From: Bacteroidota bacterium
Lineage (GTDB): Bacteria; Bacteroidota; Bacteroidia; Chitinophagales; Chitinophagaceae
NCBI GenBank assembly: GCA_023423835.1
Contig: JAFAEW010000067.1
Span: 4,896-68,895, forward strand
Length of the DNA: 64,000 bases
Reading direction: 5' to 3'
In this document: piece by piece, positions 27,606-36,773 of the stretch
Layout: the number at the start of each line of letters is the position of its first letter
How positions within the stretch are numbered: position 1 is the first letter of the stretch
Made by a program: the position numbers and the translations under genes
The notes under the pieces: model-generated
Databases searched by the model: none
Told to the model about the DNA's origin: nothing
The model's input: only the letters and a program-made list of their open reading frames with translations

Positions 27606-27869
27606 ATGGAAGACAAAAATAAGCAAGGCCGGAATTCCTCAGACGACGACAATTACAATGATTCTGAAGGGAAAAGGGAAGATGCGACTGAAAAAGGGAA
27701 CAACGCTAAAAATGCGGTTTATACAAACGGAAGTGCTGCCCAACAGCAGATTGAACGCGATAAAAAGCCGGGTGAAGATGAAGATGTCTTCGACAACGGT
27801 TTGAATGTTCCCCTAACCGATACTACCGCCTCCTGGAATGAAGATGAAGAGGATAACCGGGTGGACTAA
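27606..27869 (+). CDS. Small acidic, probably disordered protein
   Basis: 87 residues, rich in Asp, Glu, Asn and Lys and almost free of hydrophobic residues (for example SSDDDNYNDSEGKREDATEK). There is no signal peptide or membrane helix. A purine-rich AAAAAGAAGAG tract lies just before the ATG. It is 85 bp behind mreD and could be transcribed with it, but a link to cell shape is not shown. Coding is likely but not certain; I recognise no family. Confidence 0.55.
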   Translation: MEDKNKQGRNSSDDDNYNDSEGKREDATEKGNNAKNAVYTNGSAAQQQIERDKKPGEDEDVFDNGLNVPLTDTTASWNEDEEDNRVD

Positions 27870-28226
27870 TCTTATTTCAACTTCTGTCCGCATAGTTTCA
27901 ACCTGCTTTACTTTCTAATCAGGAAGATAGGAAAGCTAGGCAGGGATTTTATGTTTCTGAATTTCTGCGCTAAACCTCCCCGATTTCTGCCACCTTCCGC
28001 ATTCGAATGGCAATTTCTTTCAATCCAAAACCAGAATCCTGATTATTTGTTGAAAAGGAAGAGTATCGTTCTGCCACGATCGATTTCCTCCCGCACCCTA
28101 TTGCCTTTGATCTCTCTTATTCGTTCGTTTTGCCAAACAAATCACCACATTTTTCCGCTTCCGCCGTTCATCCCTAAATATTTACCGTTCCTAATTATAA
28201 ATAGTAGTTGGTTTCGCATAGTACCT

Positions 28227-28257
28227 ACCTTTGACTTGTAATTATTTAAAACAAGTA
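28227..28257 (+). promoter_or_regulatory. Putative promoter (TACCTTTG) with adjoining ACTTGT/ACAAGT inverted repeat
   Basis: TACCTTTG at 28227-28234 is an exact -7 match. Immediately after it, ACTTGT (28235-28240) and ACAAGT (28252-28257) form an inverted repeat with an 11-bp spacer, covering the expected start of transcription. It could be an operator or a 5' hairpin for the gene at 28282. The rest of 27870-28226 is pyrimidine-rich with no credible gene. Confidence 0.5.
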
Positions 28258-28281
28258 CTGTAAAAAGATAAGGAGGTTATT

Positions 28282-28722
28282 ATGAAAAAGACCATCATCA
28301 GTTCCGCTCTCATCATTTGTATGACAATTTTGGTGTTCAACCGTCAGATTTCAGAATGCATCTGGCCTGAAAAGCCGGTAACCAAAAACGTAAGCCTTGC
28401 CATCTCTGCGGACGACAATTATCATTTATCAGCTTACGAACATTCAAAAGCCACTGTGCATGTTGGTATCTTCAAAATCGTGAAGGGAAAGCAAAGCCTG
28501 GTTTGGGAAAAGGATTTTGACACCCTTTTGTTGAAAGATTACCCGGAAAACGGTAACGCCATCCGGCATAACATCACCATTCCCAAGGTGTATGAAAAAA
28601 GGGAAGACCTTATCATTCGCTATAAGATCACCTACAACAGTAAAGGAAATATTGTAGAACTGAAAAACGGATCATTTTTCCCCGAAGGAAAAAGCACCGA
28701 TCTCCTGACAATTAAAATCTAA
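28282..28722 (+). CDS. Small exported protein of unknown function
   Basis: 146 residues. An N-terminal hydrophobic stretch (IISSALIICMTILVF) is a signal peptide or anchor. The mature part is beta-rich, with VSLAISADDNYHLSAYEHSKATVHVGIF and ENGNAIRHNITIP-type strands and no catalytic motif. It has an unusually strong ribosome site for this phylum (AAGGAGGT, 8 bp before the ATG), its own promoter with an inverted repeat, and its own terminator. That suggests a separately controlled, well-expressed protein. The family is not recognised. Confidence 0.7.
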   Translation: MKKTIISSALIICMTILVFNRQISECIWPEKPVTKNVSLAISADDNYHLSAYEHSKATVHVGIFKIVKGKQSLVWEKDFDTLLLKDYPENGNAIRHNITIPKVYEKREDLIIRYKITYNSKGNIVELKNGSFFPEGKSTDLLTIKI

Positions 28723-28742
28723 GGTTAGCATAAACAGGATAG

Positions 28743-28777
28743 AAAAGCTGTTCGCGGAGGCGGATGGCTTTTTTTTT
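28743..28777 (+). terminator. Intrinsic terminator
   Basis: AAAAGC-GTTCGC pairs with GCGGAT-GCTTTT (some G-T pairs), followed by nine T. It ends the 28282 transcript. Confidence 0.75.
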
Positions 28778-28935
28778 GATTAGATCTTTCTGCCTGAAGT
28801 AACTGTCTCCTCGCGGTATTTCAGTGGAACAATTGGAATGATAACAAAAACGATACTTCATCCATGGGAAAACCGTGAAATGAAAATACAGAGACAGGCG
28901 ATTGGTATAAAACGATAAACTACTTAATTTACATT

Positions 28936-29751
28936 ATGCAACAACCAAGAGTGATTCTAAACAACGGACTTCAAATGCCTTTATTGGGGTTTGGGGTGTA
29001 TAAAATGCATGGAAAAGAAGCCGAAACAGCAATTGAAACCGCCATTAAAACCGGCTACCGGCTGATAGATACTGCGGCCGCCTATGGAAATGAAAAACAG
29101 GTAGGAAATGCAATCCGATCATCGGGCATAAACAGAAATCACCTTTTTGTAACCACCAAAGTTGAAAATAAAGACCAGGGTTACGATTCCACTCTTAAAG
29201 CTTTCGACGAAAGTATGAAAAGGCTTAACATCGAATACATCGATCTTTATTTGATTCATTGGCCTATTAAAGGCAAACGGGAAGAAACCTGGAAAGCATT
29301 GGAAAAGTTGTATTCCGAAAAAAGGGTAAGAGGGATCGGCGTTTCAAATTACCTGCTACCTTTTTTAACCGAATTAGCCGGTAATTCCAATACCCTTCCT
29401 TTGGTAAACCAGCTGGAGTTTTCACCTTTTCTTTATCTGAAGGACGAACTGAATTATTGCAGAACGCACCGGATTCAATTGCAATCTTACAGTCCTCTTA
29501 CACGAACTAAAAAGTTTGACCATCCCGGGTTATTGTCGCTGGCAAAAAAATACGGAAAAACGCCGGCTCAGATCATTCTGCGATGGAATATACAGTTGGG
29601 TGTTTCGGTTATCCCAAAATCGGCTCATCCGGAGCGGATCAGGGAAAATTTCAATATTTTTGATTTTTCCATTTCTCCGGAGGATATGAAAACCGTCGAA
29701 TCCTTTGATGAAGGCTTTCGGGTAGTAGAAAGTCCGATGGGAATGTTTTAA
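28936..29751 (+). CDS. Aldo/keto reductase
   Basis: NADPH-dependent carbonyl reductase in the cytosol, 271 residues, TIM-barrel family. Catalytic tetrad Asp45, Tyr50, Lys75 and His108 (LIDTAAAYGNE, TTKV, LIHWP), plus the cofactor-binding C-terminal IPKSAHPERIREN. It resembles the 2,5-diketo-gluconate reductase-like group of bacterial AKRs; the substrate is unknown. It is followed by a cyclophilin after 18 bp, which may be co-transcribed. Confidence 0.93.
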   Translation: MQQPRVILNNGLQMPLLGFGVYKMHGKEAETAIETAIKTGYRLIDTAAAYGNEKQVGNAIRSSGINRNHLFVTTKVENKDQGYDSTLKAFDESMKRLNIEYIDLYLIHWPIKGKREETWKALEKLYSEKRVRGIGVSNYLLPFLTELAGNSNTLPLVNQLEFSPFLYLKDELNYCRTHRIQLQSYSPLTRTKKFDHPGLLSLAKKYGKTPAQIILRWNIQLGVSVIPKSAHPERIRENFNIFDFSISPEDMKTVESFDEGFRVVESPMGMF

Positions 29752-29769
29752 TCTGACCAGATATTCATT

Positions 29770-30363
29770 ATGTCAAAAGCCGCTTTTTCTATTCTTTTCG
29801 CCTTGATTTCCATTGTCATTGGTTGCTCTTCTCCTCCAACAAAAGATCCCCATGTTGTAATAAAAACCGGCTGGGGCGATATTGAAGTGGAACTGTATCC
29901 TGAGAAAGCACCAAAAACCGTGGCTGCTTTTCTCTCCTATATAGATTCGGGCTTGTATAAAAAGGCCAGTTTTTACCGCGTCTTAAATGATGAAAATCAG
30001 TTCACCGGCGTTCCGCATGCTTTCCTGATCCAGGGAGGCATCTGGCAAACCGATCATTCCAGGGCTGTTTCTGTGCCGGGGGTGCCGCATGAAAGCACCA
30101 GGGAAACCGGAATTCTCCATACCAACGGCACCATTTCACTCGCAAGGGAAGCGCCGGGAACCGGCGGAACCGAATTCTTTATCTGTATCGGGGATCAGCA
30201 CGGGTTTGATTTTGGGGGAGATAATAATCCTGACGGGCAAGGAAATGCGGCATTCGGCCGGGTAGTAAAAGGAATGGAAGTGGTAAAAAAGATTTACCAT
30301 CAGCCTGAATATAATCAACGTTTTGATCCTCCTGTTTCAATCGATAAGATTGTAAGGAAATAA
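29770..30363 (+). CDS. Lipoprotein peptidyl-prolyl isomerase, cyclophilin type
   Basis: Catalyses proline isomerisation in the envelope. 197 residues: lipoprotein signal with a lipobox IVIGC (Cys19), then a cyclophilin domain with VIKTGWGDIEVELYPEKAPKTV, FYRV, FLIQGG, GTISLAREAPGTGGTEFFICIG and AAFGRVVKGMEVV. The catalytic-site Arg (in FYRV) and the Q-G-G motif are present. It lies behind the aldo/keto reductase with an 18-bp gap. Confidence 0.92.
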   Translation: MSKAAFSILFALISIVIGCSSPPTKDPHVVIKTGWGDIEVELYPEKAPKTVAAFLSYIDSGLYKKASFYRVLNDENQFTGVPHAFLIQGGIWQTDHSRAVSVPGVPHESTRETGILHTNGTISLAREAPGTGGTEFFICIGDQHGFDFGGDNNPDGQGNAAFGRVVKGMEVVKKIYHQPEYNQRFDPPVSIDKIVRK

Positions 30364-30422
30364 TGATCGACCGGATCGCTATCATTTGTTGATAATCATT
30401 CATCATTCATTCAGAATCCTCT

Positions 30423-30430
30423 TACCTTTG
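30423..30430 (+). promoter_or_regulatory. Putative -7 box of purL (TACCTTTG)
   Basis: Exact TAnnTTTG match 46 bp before the purL ATG. Confidence 0.5.
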
Positions 30431-30476
30431 CCGCAACCGGAAAAGTTCCTTCTAAAAAAACCGGAATTTGATAAAA

Positions 30477-32684
30477 ATGGAAGTTACAGTAAAAACAGCC
30501 GAAGAATTAAGACTCACACCGGAAGAATTTGAATTGATCAAAAAGAAACTCGGACGAACGCCCAATTTCACCGAACTCTGTGCTTTCAGTGGGATGTGGA
30601 GTGAGCATTGCAGTTATAAAAATTCGATCAAATGGTTGAAAACCCTGCCCAGAAGTGGTGGCAGAATGCTCGTGGCCGCAGGGGAGGAGAACGCCGGTTT
30701 GATGGACATTGGCGACGGCTTTGGTGTCGTTTTTAAAATTGAAAGTCATAATCATCCCAGTGCAATCGAACCTTTTCAGGGCGCTGCCACGGGAGTAGGT
30801 GGTATTCAACGCGACATATTTACGATGGGGGCAAGGCCGATTGCATCGCTCAACAGCTTGCGGTTTGGAAGTCTGAAAGATCGCAAAACGCATCGTCTTT
30901 TGGCGGGCGTGGTGAAAGGGATTGGTCATTACGGCAATTGTTTCGGCGTGCCGACAGTGGCGGGTGAGGTGTATTTCGAAGACTGTTATCATACCAATCC
31001 ACTCGTGAATGCCATGAGTGTGGGCATTGTGAAAACCGGGAAAACGGTAAGTGCCATTGCTGAAGGTGAAGGAAATCCGGTGTTTTTTGTGGGAAGTGCA
31101 ACCGGGAAAGACGGGATTGGAGGCGCTTCGTTCGCGTCAGCAAACATTACCGATGAAAGTGTGGAAGAATTACCGGCTGTGCAGGTGGGCGACCCGTTTC
31201 AGGAGAAAAAACTTTTGGAAGCCTGCCTGGAGATTATTGAAACCGGAGCGGTTATGGGGATGCAGGATATGGGTGCCGCCGGCATCATTTGCAGCACGGC
31301 CGAAATGAGTGCGAAGGGAAGATCAGGTATGCGGATCGATCTCGATAAAGTTCCTACCCGTCAGCAAAATATGAAAGCCTGGGAATTATTGCTGAGCGAA
31401 AGCCAGGAAAGAATGCTGCTTGTAGTGAAAAAAGGAAGGGAAGAAGAAGTCATCGGCATTTTCAAAAAATGGGATCTTCCCTGCAATGAAATTGGTGAGG
31501 TTACCAACGACGGATTGCTGAGATTTTTTATGGATGGCAAGCTCGAAGCAGAAATCCCGGCCGAAGAACTCGTATTAGGAGGAGGAGCTCCCCAATATAC
31601 CAGGGAGTACAGTCGTCCCAAATACATGGACAAGATTGAAGCGTTTAATATCGACAAAATTGAAGACGTAACTGATCTCGCTGCAGCGGTTGAACAACTG
31701 ATTAAAATTCCAAACATTGCCAATAAAAGATGGATTACCGTTCAATACGACAGCACGGTTGGAGCGGCCAATGCCAGCACCAATGCACCTTCCGATGCGG
31801 CTGTCGTTTTAATAAAGGGCACAGAAAAAGCATTGGCAATGACGGTCGATTGCAACAGCCGTTACACCTTCGCCGATCCGTATAAAGGAGCGATGATTGC
31901 AGTGGCTGAGGCCGCAAGAAACCTCGTTTGTACAGGATCAGAACCGATTGGCGTTACCAACTGTTTAAATTTCGGAAATCCCTACGATCCCGAGGTTTAT
32001 TATCAGTTCGTAAAAGCGGTGGAAGGAATGGGTGATGCCTGCAGAAAATTCAATACACCCGTGACCGGCGGCAACGTGAGTTTTTATAATCAAAATCCAA
32101 ATGGACCGGTATATCCTACGCCCACAATCGGAATGGTTGGGATAATTGAAGATCTCAAAGGCCGCATGACCTTACAGTTTAAGGAGGAGGGCGATATTAT
32201 TCTTTTACTCGGACAGTCGCAGAATGATATTTCCAGCAGCGAATATCTCACGAAGATCAAAGGCGAAGAATTTTCTCCCTGCCCGTATTTCGATCTCGAT
32301 GAAGAATACCAGTTGCAGGTATTCGTTTCCACGCTCATTATGGACAAAAACATCAAGAGCGCTCACGACATCAGCGAGGGAGGATTGATCACTGCTTTGC
32401 TGGAGAAAGGCTTTTGCAAAAACCTCGGATTTGAGGTAACGGGAAATACCGACTTCAGAACCGACGCATTCTGGATGGGTGAATCGCAAAGCAGAATAGT
32501 TGTAAGCTGCAATCGCGACCAGGCTGAAACCGTAAAAGCCCGGGCGGCAAATGCAGGAATTGCGGTAACGGAATTAGGAAAAGTTACCGGCGGCGGCATA
32601 TCTGTAAACGGTCAAAACTGGGGAAATATCAAAGAATGGAAGTTTAAATACGATACCGCAATCGAACAGATGCTCATGCAGTAA
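30477..32684 (+). CDS. purL: Phosphoribosylformylglycinamidine synthase, subunit PurL (small type)
   Basis: ATP-dependent FGAM synthase subunit, fourth step of purine synthesis. 735 residues from the ATG at 30477; an in-frame TTG three codons earlier is less likely. The size and motifs (GMWSEHCSYKNS, FKIESHNHPSAIEPFQGAATGVGG, GARPIA, DMGAAGIICSTAEM, NFGNPYDPEVYYQFVKAV, SAHDISEGGL) are those of the separate B. subtilis-like PurL and not the 1,200-residue fused enzyme, so it needs PurQ (4256-4915) and usually PurS. PurS is not in the window. Confidence 0.97.
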   Translation: MEVTVKTAEELRLTPEEFELIKKKLGRTPNFTELCAFSGMWSEHCSYKNSIKWLKTLPRSGGRMLVAAGEENAGLMDIGDGFGVVFKIESHNHPSAIEPFQGAATGVGGIQRDIFTMGARPIASLNSLRFGSLKDRKTHRLLAGVVKGIGHYGNCFGVPTVAGEVYFEDCYHTNPLVNAMSVGIVKTGKTVSAIAEGEGNPVFFVGSATGKDGIGGASFASANITDESVEELPAVQVGDPFQEKKLLEACLEIIETGAVMGMQDMGAAGIICSTAEMSAKGRSGMRIDLDKVPTRQQNMKAWELLLSESQERMLLVVKKGREEEVIGIFKKWDLPCNEIGEVTNDGLLRFFMDGKLEAEIPAEELVLGGGAPQYTREYSRPKYMDKIEAFNIDKIEDVTDLAAAVEQLIKIPNIANKRWITVQYDSTVGAANASTNAPSDAAVVLIKGTEKALAMTVDCNSRYTFADPYKGAMIAVAEAARNLVCTGSEPIGVTNCLNFGNPYDPEVYYQFVKAVEGMGDACRKFNTPVTGGNVSFYNQNPNGPVYPTPTIGMVGIIEDLKGRMTLQFKEEGDIILLLGQSQNDISSSEYLTKIKGEEFSPCPYFDLDEEYQLQVFVSTLIMDKNIKSAHDISEGGLITALLEKGFCKNLGFEVTGNTDFRTDAFWMGESQSRIVVSCNRDQAETVKARAANAGIAVTELGKVTGGGISVNGQNWGNIKEWKFKYDTAIEQMLMQ

Positions 32685-32752
32685 AGCTGATCTCCTCAAT
32701 GCCGGGCTGGCAGGAGAATTGAATTTACATTCCACAGATCATACATATTTTT

Positions 32753-33763
32753 ATGCAGGAAGATTTAACAGGAAAGGGAATCATGGTTACAGGAGCGGCC
32801 GGCTTTATTGGCAGCTGCATGGTGCAATATTTGAATGAAAAAGGCTTTGAAAATCTTTTACTGGTGGATAAGTTTCGGGAGACCGGTAAAGAAAAAAATT
32901 ACGACGGCAAAAAATTCAGTTTCCTGATTGAAAGAGAGGAGTTGTTTGAATGGTTGGAAAACAACGATTTTCCCTTAAGCCTCGTGATTCATCTCGGAGC
33001 AAGAACCGACACCACCGAATTTAATTATTCTATACTCGAAGAACTGAACGTAGAGTATTCACAGGACATTTGGAATTATTGCACCATTAATAGTATTCCC
33101 CTCATCTATGCATCTTCGGCCGCTACTTACGGAAACGGCGAGGCCGGATATCTCGACAGCGAGGAGCTTATTAATGATCTTCATCCGCTCAATCCTTATG
33201 GAGAAAGCAAAAATGAATTTGATAAATGGGCTTTTCAACAGGTTAACGCTCCTCCCTGCTGGACCGGATTGAAATTTTTCAACGTCTATGGGCCTAACGA
33301 ATACCACAAAAGAACGATGGCGAGTGTGATTTTTCATTCATTCAACCAGATCTTCAAAGATGGTGTTGCGAGGTTGTTTAAAAGCTATAAGGATGAATTC
33401 AAAGATGGCGAACAGGCAAGAGATTTTGTGTACGTGAAAGATGTTGTTGAAATCATCGATTGGATGGGAATGCTGATGATGCAGAATCAGTGGCCAAACC
33501 ATCGAAACGGCTTGTACAATATCGGAACCGGAAAGGCGAGAACCTTTATTGATCTGGCCAAAGCAACCTTTGCTGCCCTTGATCTCCCCCCAAAAATTAT
33601 CTTCATCGATATGCCTGAAGATATTCGCGAAACCTATCAGTATTTCACCCAGGCAGAGATCAACAAGTTAAGGTCTGCCGGTTATAATAAGCCATTTTAT
33701 TCACTCGAAGACGGCGTAAATGATTATGTGCGGAACTATCTGAAAACCGGAAAGACCTGGTAG
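32753..33763 (+). CDS. hldD: ADP-L-glycero-D-manno-heptose 6-epimerase
   Basis: Forms the heptose precursor of the lipopolysaccharide inner core. 336 residues, extended SDR fold: NAD(P)-binding TGAAGFIGS, LGARTDTTE, the active-site ASSAATYG and YGESK (Tyr and Lys), FFNVYGPNEYHKRTMASV and DGEQARDFVYVKDVV, which are diagnostic for HldD/RfaD. It stands alone; other LPS genes are not adjacent. It is convergent with the hydrolase gene on the other strand. Confidence 0.94.
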   Translation: MQEDLTGKGIMVTGAAGFIGSCMVQYLNEKGFENLLLVDKFRETGKEKNYDGKKFSFLIEREELFEWLENNDFPLSLVIHLGARTDTTEFNYSILEELNVEYSQDIWNYCTINSIPLIYASSAATYGNGEAGYLDSEELINDLHPLNPYGESKNEFDKWAFQQVNAPPCWTGLKFFNVYGPNEYHKRTMASVIFHSFNQIFKDGVARLFKSYKDEFKDGEQARDFVYVKDVVEIIDWMGMLMMQNQWPNHRNGLYNIGTGKARTFIDLAKATFAALDLPPKIIFIDMPEDIRETYQYFTQAEINKLRSAGYNKPFYSLEDGVNDYVRNYLKTGKTW

Positions 33764-33790
33764 ATAGCAGATTGAAATTTCCGCTGCTGT

Positions 33791-34627
33791 TTACATTCTT
33801 TCCCTGATAAACGCAATCAGCTTTTTATAAGCATCTTCGGTTGCGGCCTTATCGTAATTTGGATTACTTGGATTGGCAAAAGCATGCACCGCATCGTACC
33901 GGTAAACGTACAACTTCTTTCCGGCCGCTTGCATATTCTTCAAAAATTCATCCACCACTGCCGGCGTTATTCCCTGATCTTTATTGGCAAAGAACCCAAT
34001 TACATCGCAGTTGAGTTTTCTTAATCGATCAACATTATCCTCCGGCATACCATAAAACATCACGCATCCTTTCACCTGATTTCCTCCCTCAATCGCTGCC
34101 TGCAGACTCCATGCGCCTCCGAAACACCATCCGATGGTAAATACCTTTGCATTTTTTCCTACATAATCGTATGCACCGTGAATGATCGACATGGCGCGGT
34201 CTGTGTTTACGGAGCGCACCAGTTTCGAAGCCTCTTCAGCCGTTGATGCCATGCGTTTATCATACAGATCGATCGCGATCACGTTTATTTTCAGGTCTTT
34301 TGACAGCTTTTCCGCTTCCTGTTTAATGTAGTCATTCAATCCCCACCATTCATGAAACACAAAAAGATAATTGTCTGAACGGGCGGGTGAAATGATTTCC
34401 CAGCCATATCCTTCTTTTCCATCCGGCGTTTTAAAACTGATAGCATGTCCATCGGCCTGCTCGCCGCTAAACGGAAGCGGGTCGTCATGTACATCTACGA
34501 AGCTTTTGTTCGATGCAAGACTGGCAAATTTTTCGGTGGCGGATCCTACACAACAATTCATAGCATTTTGAGAATAAGAAATATTGAAAAACAGGATAAA
34601 TGCAACAAAATAGGAAATTCGTTTCAT
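33791..34627 (-). CDS. Exported dienelactone hydrolase-family protein
   Basis: 278 residues from the start at 34627, chosen because it gives a signal peptide (MKRISYFVAFILFFNISYSQ); the frame is open 15 codons further. The alpha/beta-hydrolase domain has the Cys nucleophile of the family in GWCFGGAW (Cys168), an Asp in FFANKDQGITP and the His in DAVHAFANPSNPNYD. The expected activity is hydrolysis of a lactone or ester in the periplasm; the physiological substrate is unknown. An N-terminal NCCVGSA segment has two adjacent cysteines of unclear role. Confidence 0.87.
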   Translation of the reverse strand: MKRISYFVAFILFFNISYSQNAMNCCVGSATEKFASLASNKSFVDVHDDPLPFSGEQADGHAISFKTPDGKEGYGWEIISPARSDNYLFVFHEWWGLNDYIKQEAEKLSKDLKINVIAIDLYDKRMASTAEEASKLVRSVNTDRAMSIIHGAYDYVGKNAKVFTIGWCFGGAWSLQAAIEGGNQVKGCVMFYGMPEDNVDRLRKLNCDVIGFFANKDQGITPAVVDEFLKNMQAAGKKLYVYRYDAVHAFANPSNPNYDKAATEDAYKKLIAFIRERM

Positions 34628-34713
34628 GGCAGCTTTTTTAGAATAAGACAGTAATTTAAAAAAAATTTCCAAAACATTAAATCCAAATGTTTCGATTAGA
34701 CGAAAAAAAAATA

Positions 34714-34721
34714 TACGTTTG
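34714..34721 (+). promoter_or_regulatory. Putative -7 box (TACGTTTG) giving pyrG a long leader
   Basis: TAnnTTTG match about 190 bp before the pyrG ATG. A transcript starting here would have a leader of roughly 180 nt containing CCGGCAACCGG, a short GC-rich hairpin, and a T7 run near 34810-34816, before the coding sequence. Confidence 0.4.
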
Positions 34722-34912
34722 CATGACCTCCACTAAGGTCAACATTCGTTTGATAAAAAATTAACATCAGAAACAGGTATTTTCCGGCAACCGGTTTTCA
34801 GGCGGGGCAATTTTTTTGAAGGTATTGGATCTTGAGAGCTGCTGTTGGTTTTTGGAAAAACAAAATGAAATTTAAGCAGACACATACATAAAACGTTACA
34901 ATATTTAAACAA

Positions 34913-36562
34913 ATGGCAAAGTATATTTTTGTGACCGGAGGGGTTACAAGCAGCCTTGGAAAGGGAATTATTGCGGCTTCACTCGCCAAACTGTTGCAGG
35001 CAAGAGGCTTAAGGGTAACCATTCAAAAATTTGATCCCTACATCAATATTGATCCGGGAACCTTAAATCCGTATGAACACGGCGAATGTTATGTAACCGA
35101 AGACGGGGCAGAAACGGATCTTGACCTCGGGCATTACGAACGTTTTCTCAACATTTACACCTCGCAAGCGAATAATGTGACCACCGGCCGGATTTATCAA
35201 ACCGTTATCAATCGCGAACGGGCAGGAGATTTTCTGGGAAAAACGGTTCAGGTGGTTCCCCATATCACCGATGAAATCAAACGAAGAATGTTGCTGTTGG
35301 GAAAAAGCGGCAAATACGATATTGTGGTTACCGAAATTGGCGGTACCGTTGGTGATATTGAAAGTCTTCCTTTTATTGAAGCAGTCCGGCAAATTCAGTG
35401 GGAATTGCCGGAAGAAAATGTGATGGTAATCCATTTAACACTCGTTCCATATTTAAGGGCAGCGAAGGAATTGAAAACGAAACCAACGCAGCACAGTGTA
35501 AAAATGCTGAGCGAAACCGGAGTGCATCCCGATGTTATTGTGGCAAGAACCGAAGAGCCGTTGGGAAATGATATTAAAAGGAAGATCGCATTATTTTGTA
35601 ATGTGAAACCGGAAGCAGTGATTGAATCCTTAGATGCCTCTACCATTTATGAAGTTCCGCTCATGATGCTACGCGAAAAGCTGGACGTGATAACGCTGAA
35701 AAAATTAAATATTCAAAACTCGCCCGAGCCCGATCTGAAAAAATGGAAACAATTTCTCGACAAATTGAAATATCCGAAAAGCAAGGTGACGATCGGACTC
35801 ATTGGAAAATACCTTGAACTGCAGGATGCGTATAAATCGATTCTCGAAAGTTTTATCCACGCGGGAGCCGTTAACGAGGTGAAAGTACAGGTGATCAATG
35901 TACACAGTGAACATATTACTCCGGAAAATGTAGCCGACAAGCTGGAAGAACTGGACGGACTGCTGGTAGCGCCGGGATTTGGAAACCGCGGCATCGAAGG
36001 AAAGATTCTGGCGGTAAAATATGCGAGAGAAAACGGGCTGCCATTTTTTGGAATCTGTCTTGGCATGCAGATGGCCGTGATTGAATTTGCAAGAAATGTT
36101 CTGGGACTGAAGGATGCACATTCAACTGAAATGGATGCCAGTACCCACAGCGCTGTAATTGATCTGATGGATGAACAGAAAAAGACTACGATTAAAGGTG
36201 GAACGATGCGGCTCGGCGCCTTCCCCTGCCTGATAAAAGAAGGTACGCTTGCCCATAAAGTCTATGGTACCACGCAGATCAGTGAACGGCATCGCCACCG
36301 TTATGAGTTGAATAACGAATACCTGGAACAACTTGAAAATAACGGAATGATCGCAAGCGGTATAAATCCTGAAACCGGGCTGGTAGAGATCATCGAGATT
36401 CCTTCTCATCCGTTTTTTATTGGGGTGCAATACCATCCCGAATTGAAAAGCACGGTGGAAAATCCATCTCCTCTTTTCGTGAGTTTCATTGAGGCCGCGA
36501 AGCAATACAGTGAAAACAGGGGCGAGGCTGAAACGGCAAAGCTTCAGAAGGAGATGATATAA
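34913..36562 (+). CDS. pyrG: CTP synthase
   Basis: Makes CTP from UTP and glutamine. 549 residues. The N-terminal synthase domain begins [17 protein letters not shown] and has [33 protein letters not shown] and TKPTQHSV. The C-terminal glutaminase domain has the nucleophile Cys382 in GICLGMQ and a catalytic HPE near the end (QYHPELKS). All active-site segments look intact. It is a monocistronic gene. Confidence 0.98.
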   Translation: MAKYIFVTGGVTSSLGKGIIAASLAKLLQARGLRVTIQKFDPYINIDPGTLNPYEHGECYVTEDGAETDLDLGHYERFLNIYTSQANNVTTGRIYQTVINRERAGDFLGKTVQVVPHITDEIKRRMLLLGKSGKYDIVVTEIGGTVGDIESLPFIEAVRQIQWELPEENVMVIHLTLVPYLRAAKELKTKPTQHSVKMLSETGVHPDVIVARTEEPLGNDIKRKIALFCNVKPEAVIESLDASTIYEVPLMMLREKLDVITLKKLNIQNSPEPDLKKWKQFLDKLKYPKSKVTIGLIGKYLELQDAYKSILESFIHAGAVNEVKVQVINVHSEHITPENVADKLEELDGLLVAPGFGNRGIEGKILAVKYARENGLPFFGICLGMQMAVIEFARNVLGLKDAHSTEMDASTHSAVIDLMDEQKKTTIKGGTMRLGAFPCLIKEGTLAHKVYGTTQISERHRHRYELNNEYLEQLENNGMIASGINPETGLVEIIEIPSHPFFIGVQYHPELKSTVENPSPLFVSFIEAAKQYSENRGEAETAKLQKEMI

Positions 36563-36773
36563 GGACGCTTTTTTTGACAATAATCTTAAAACTATTTCTT
36601 CCGGAGAGATGGACAAACGGTTTTATACGGGAGCAATTTCTTTATCTGAAGGGGTGAAAGTTGTTGCACGGAAATTAATTTAATCACCGCCGCAAATGCA
36701 GGAAGCACAAGTCTTCCCTTAACCATAAAACCTGAGGGAAAACCTGTGCAATACCTTATTTGCCGGGGGTTTA

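Noticed and set aside
27951..28241. 96-codon plus-strand open frame
   Set aside because: Pyrimidine-driven Pro/Phe/Leu/Ser-rich composition, no ribosome site, and it runs over the promoter of the next gene.
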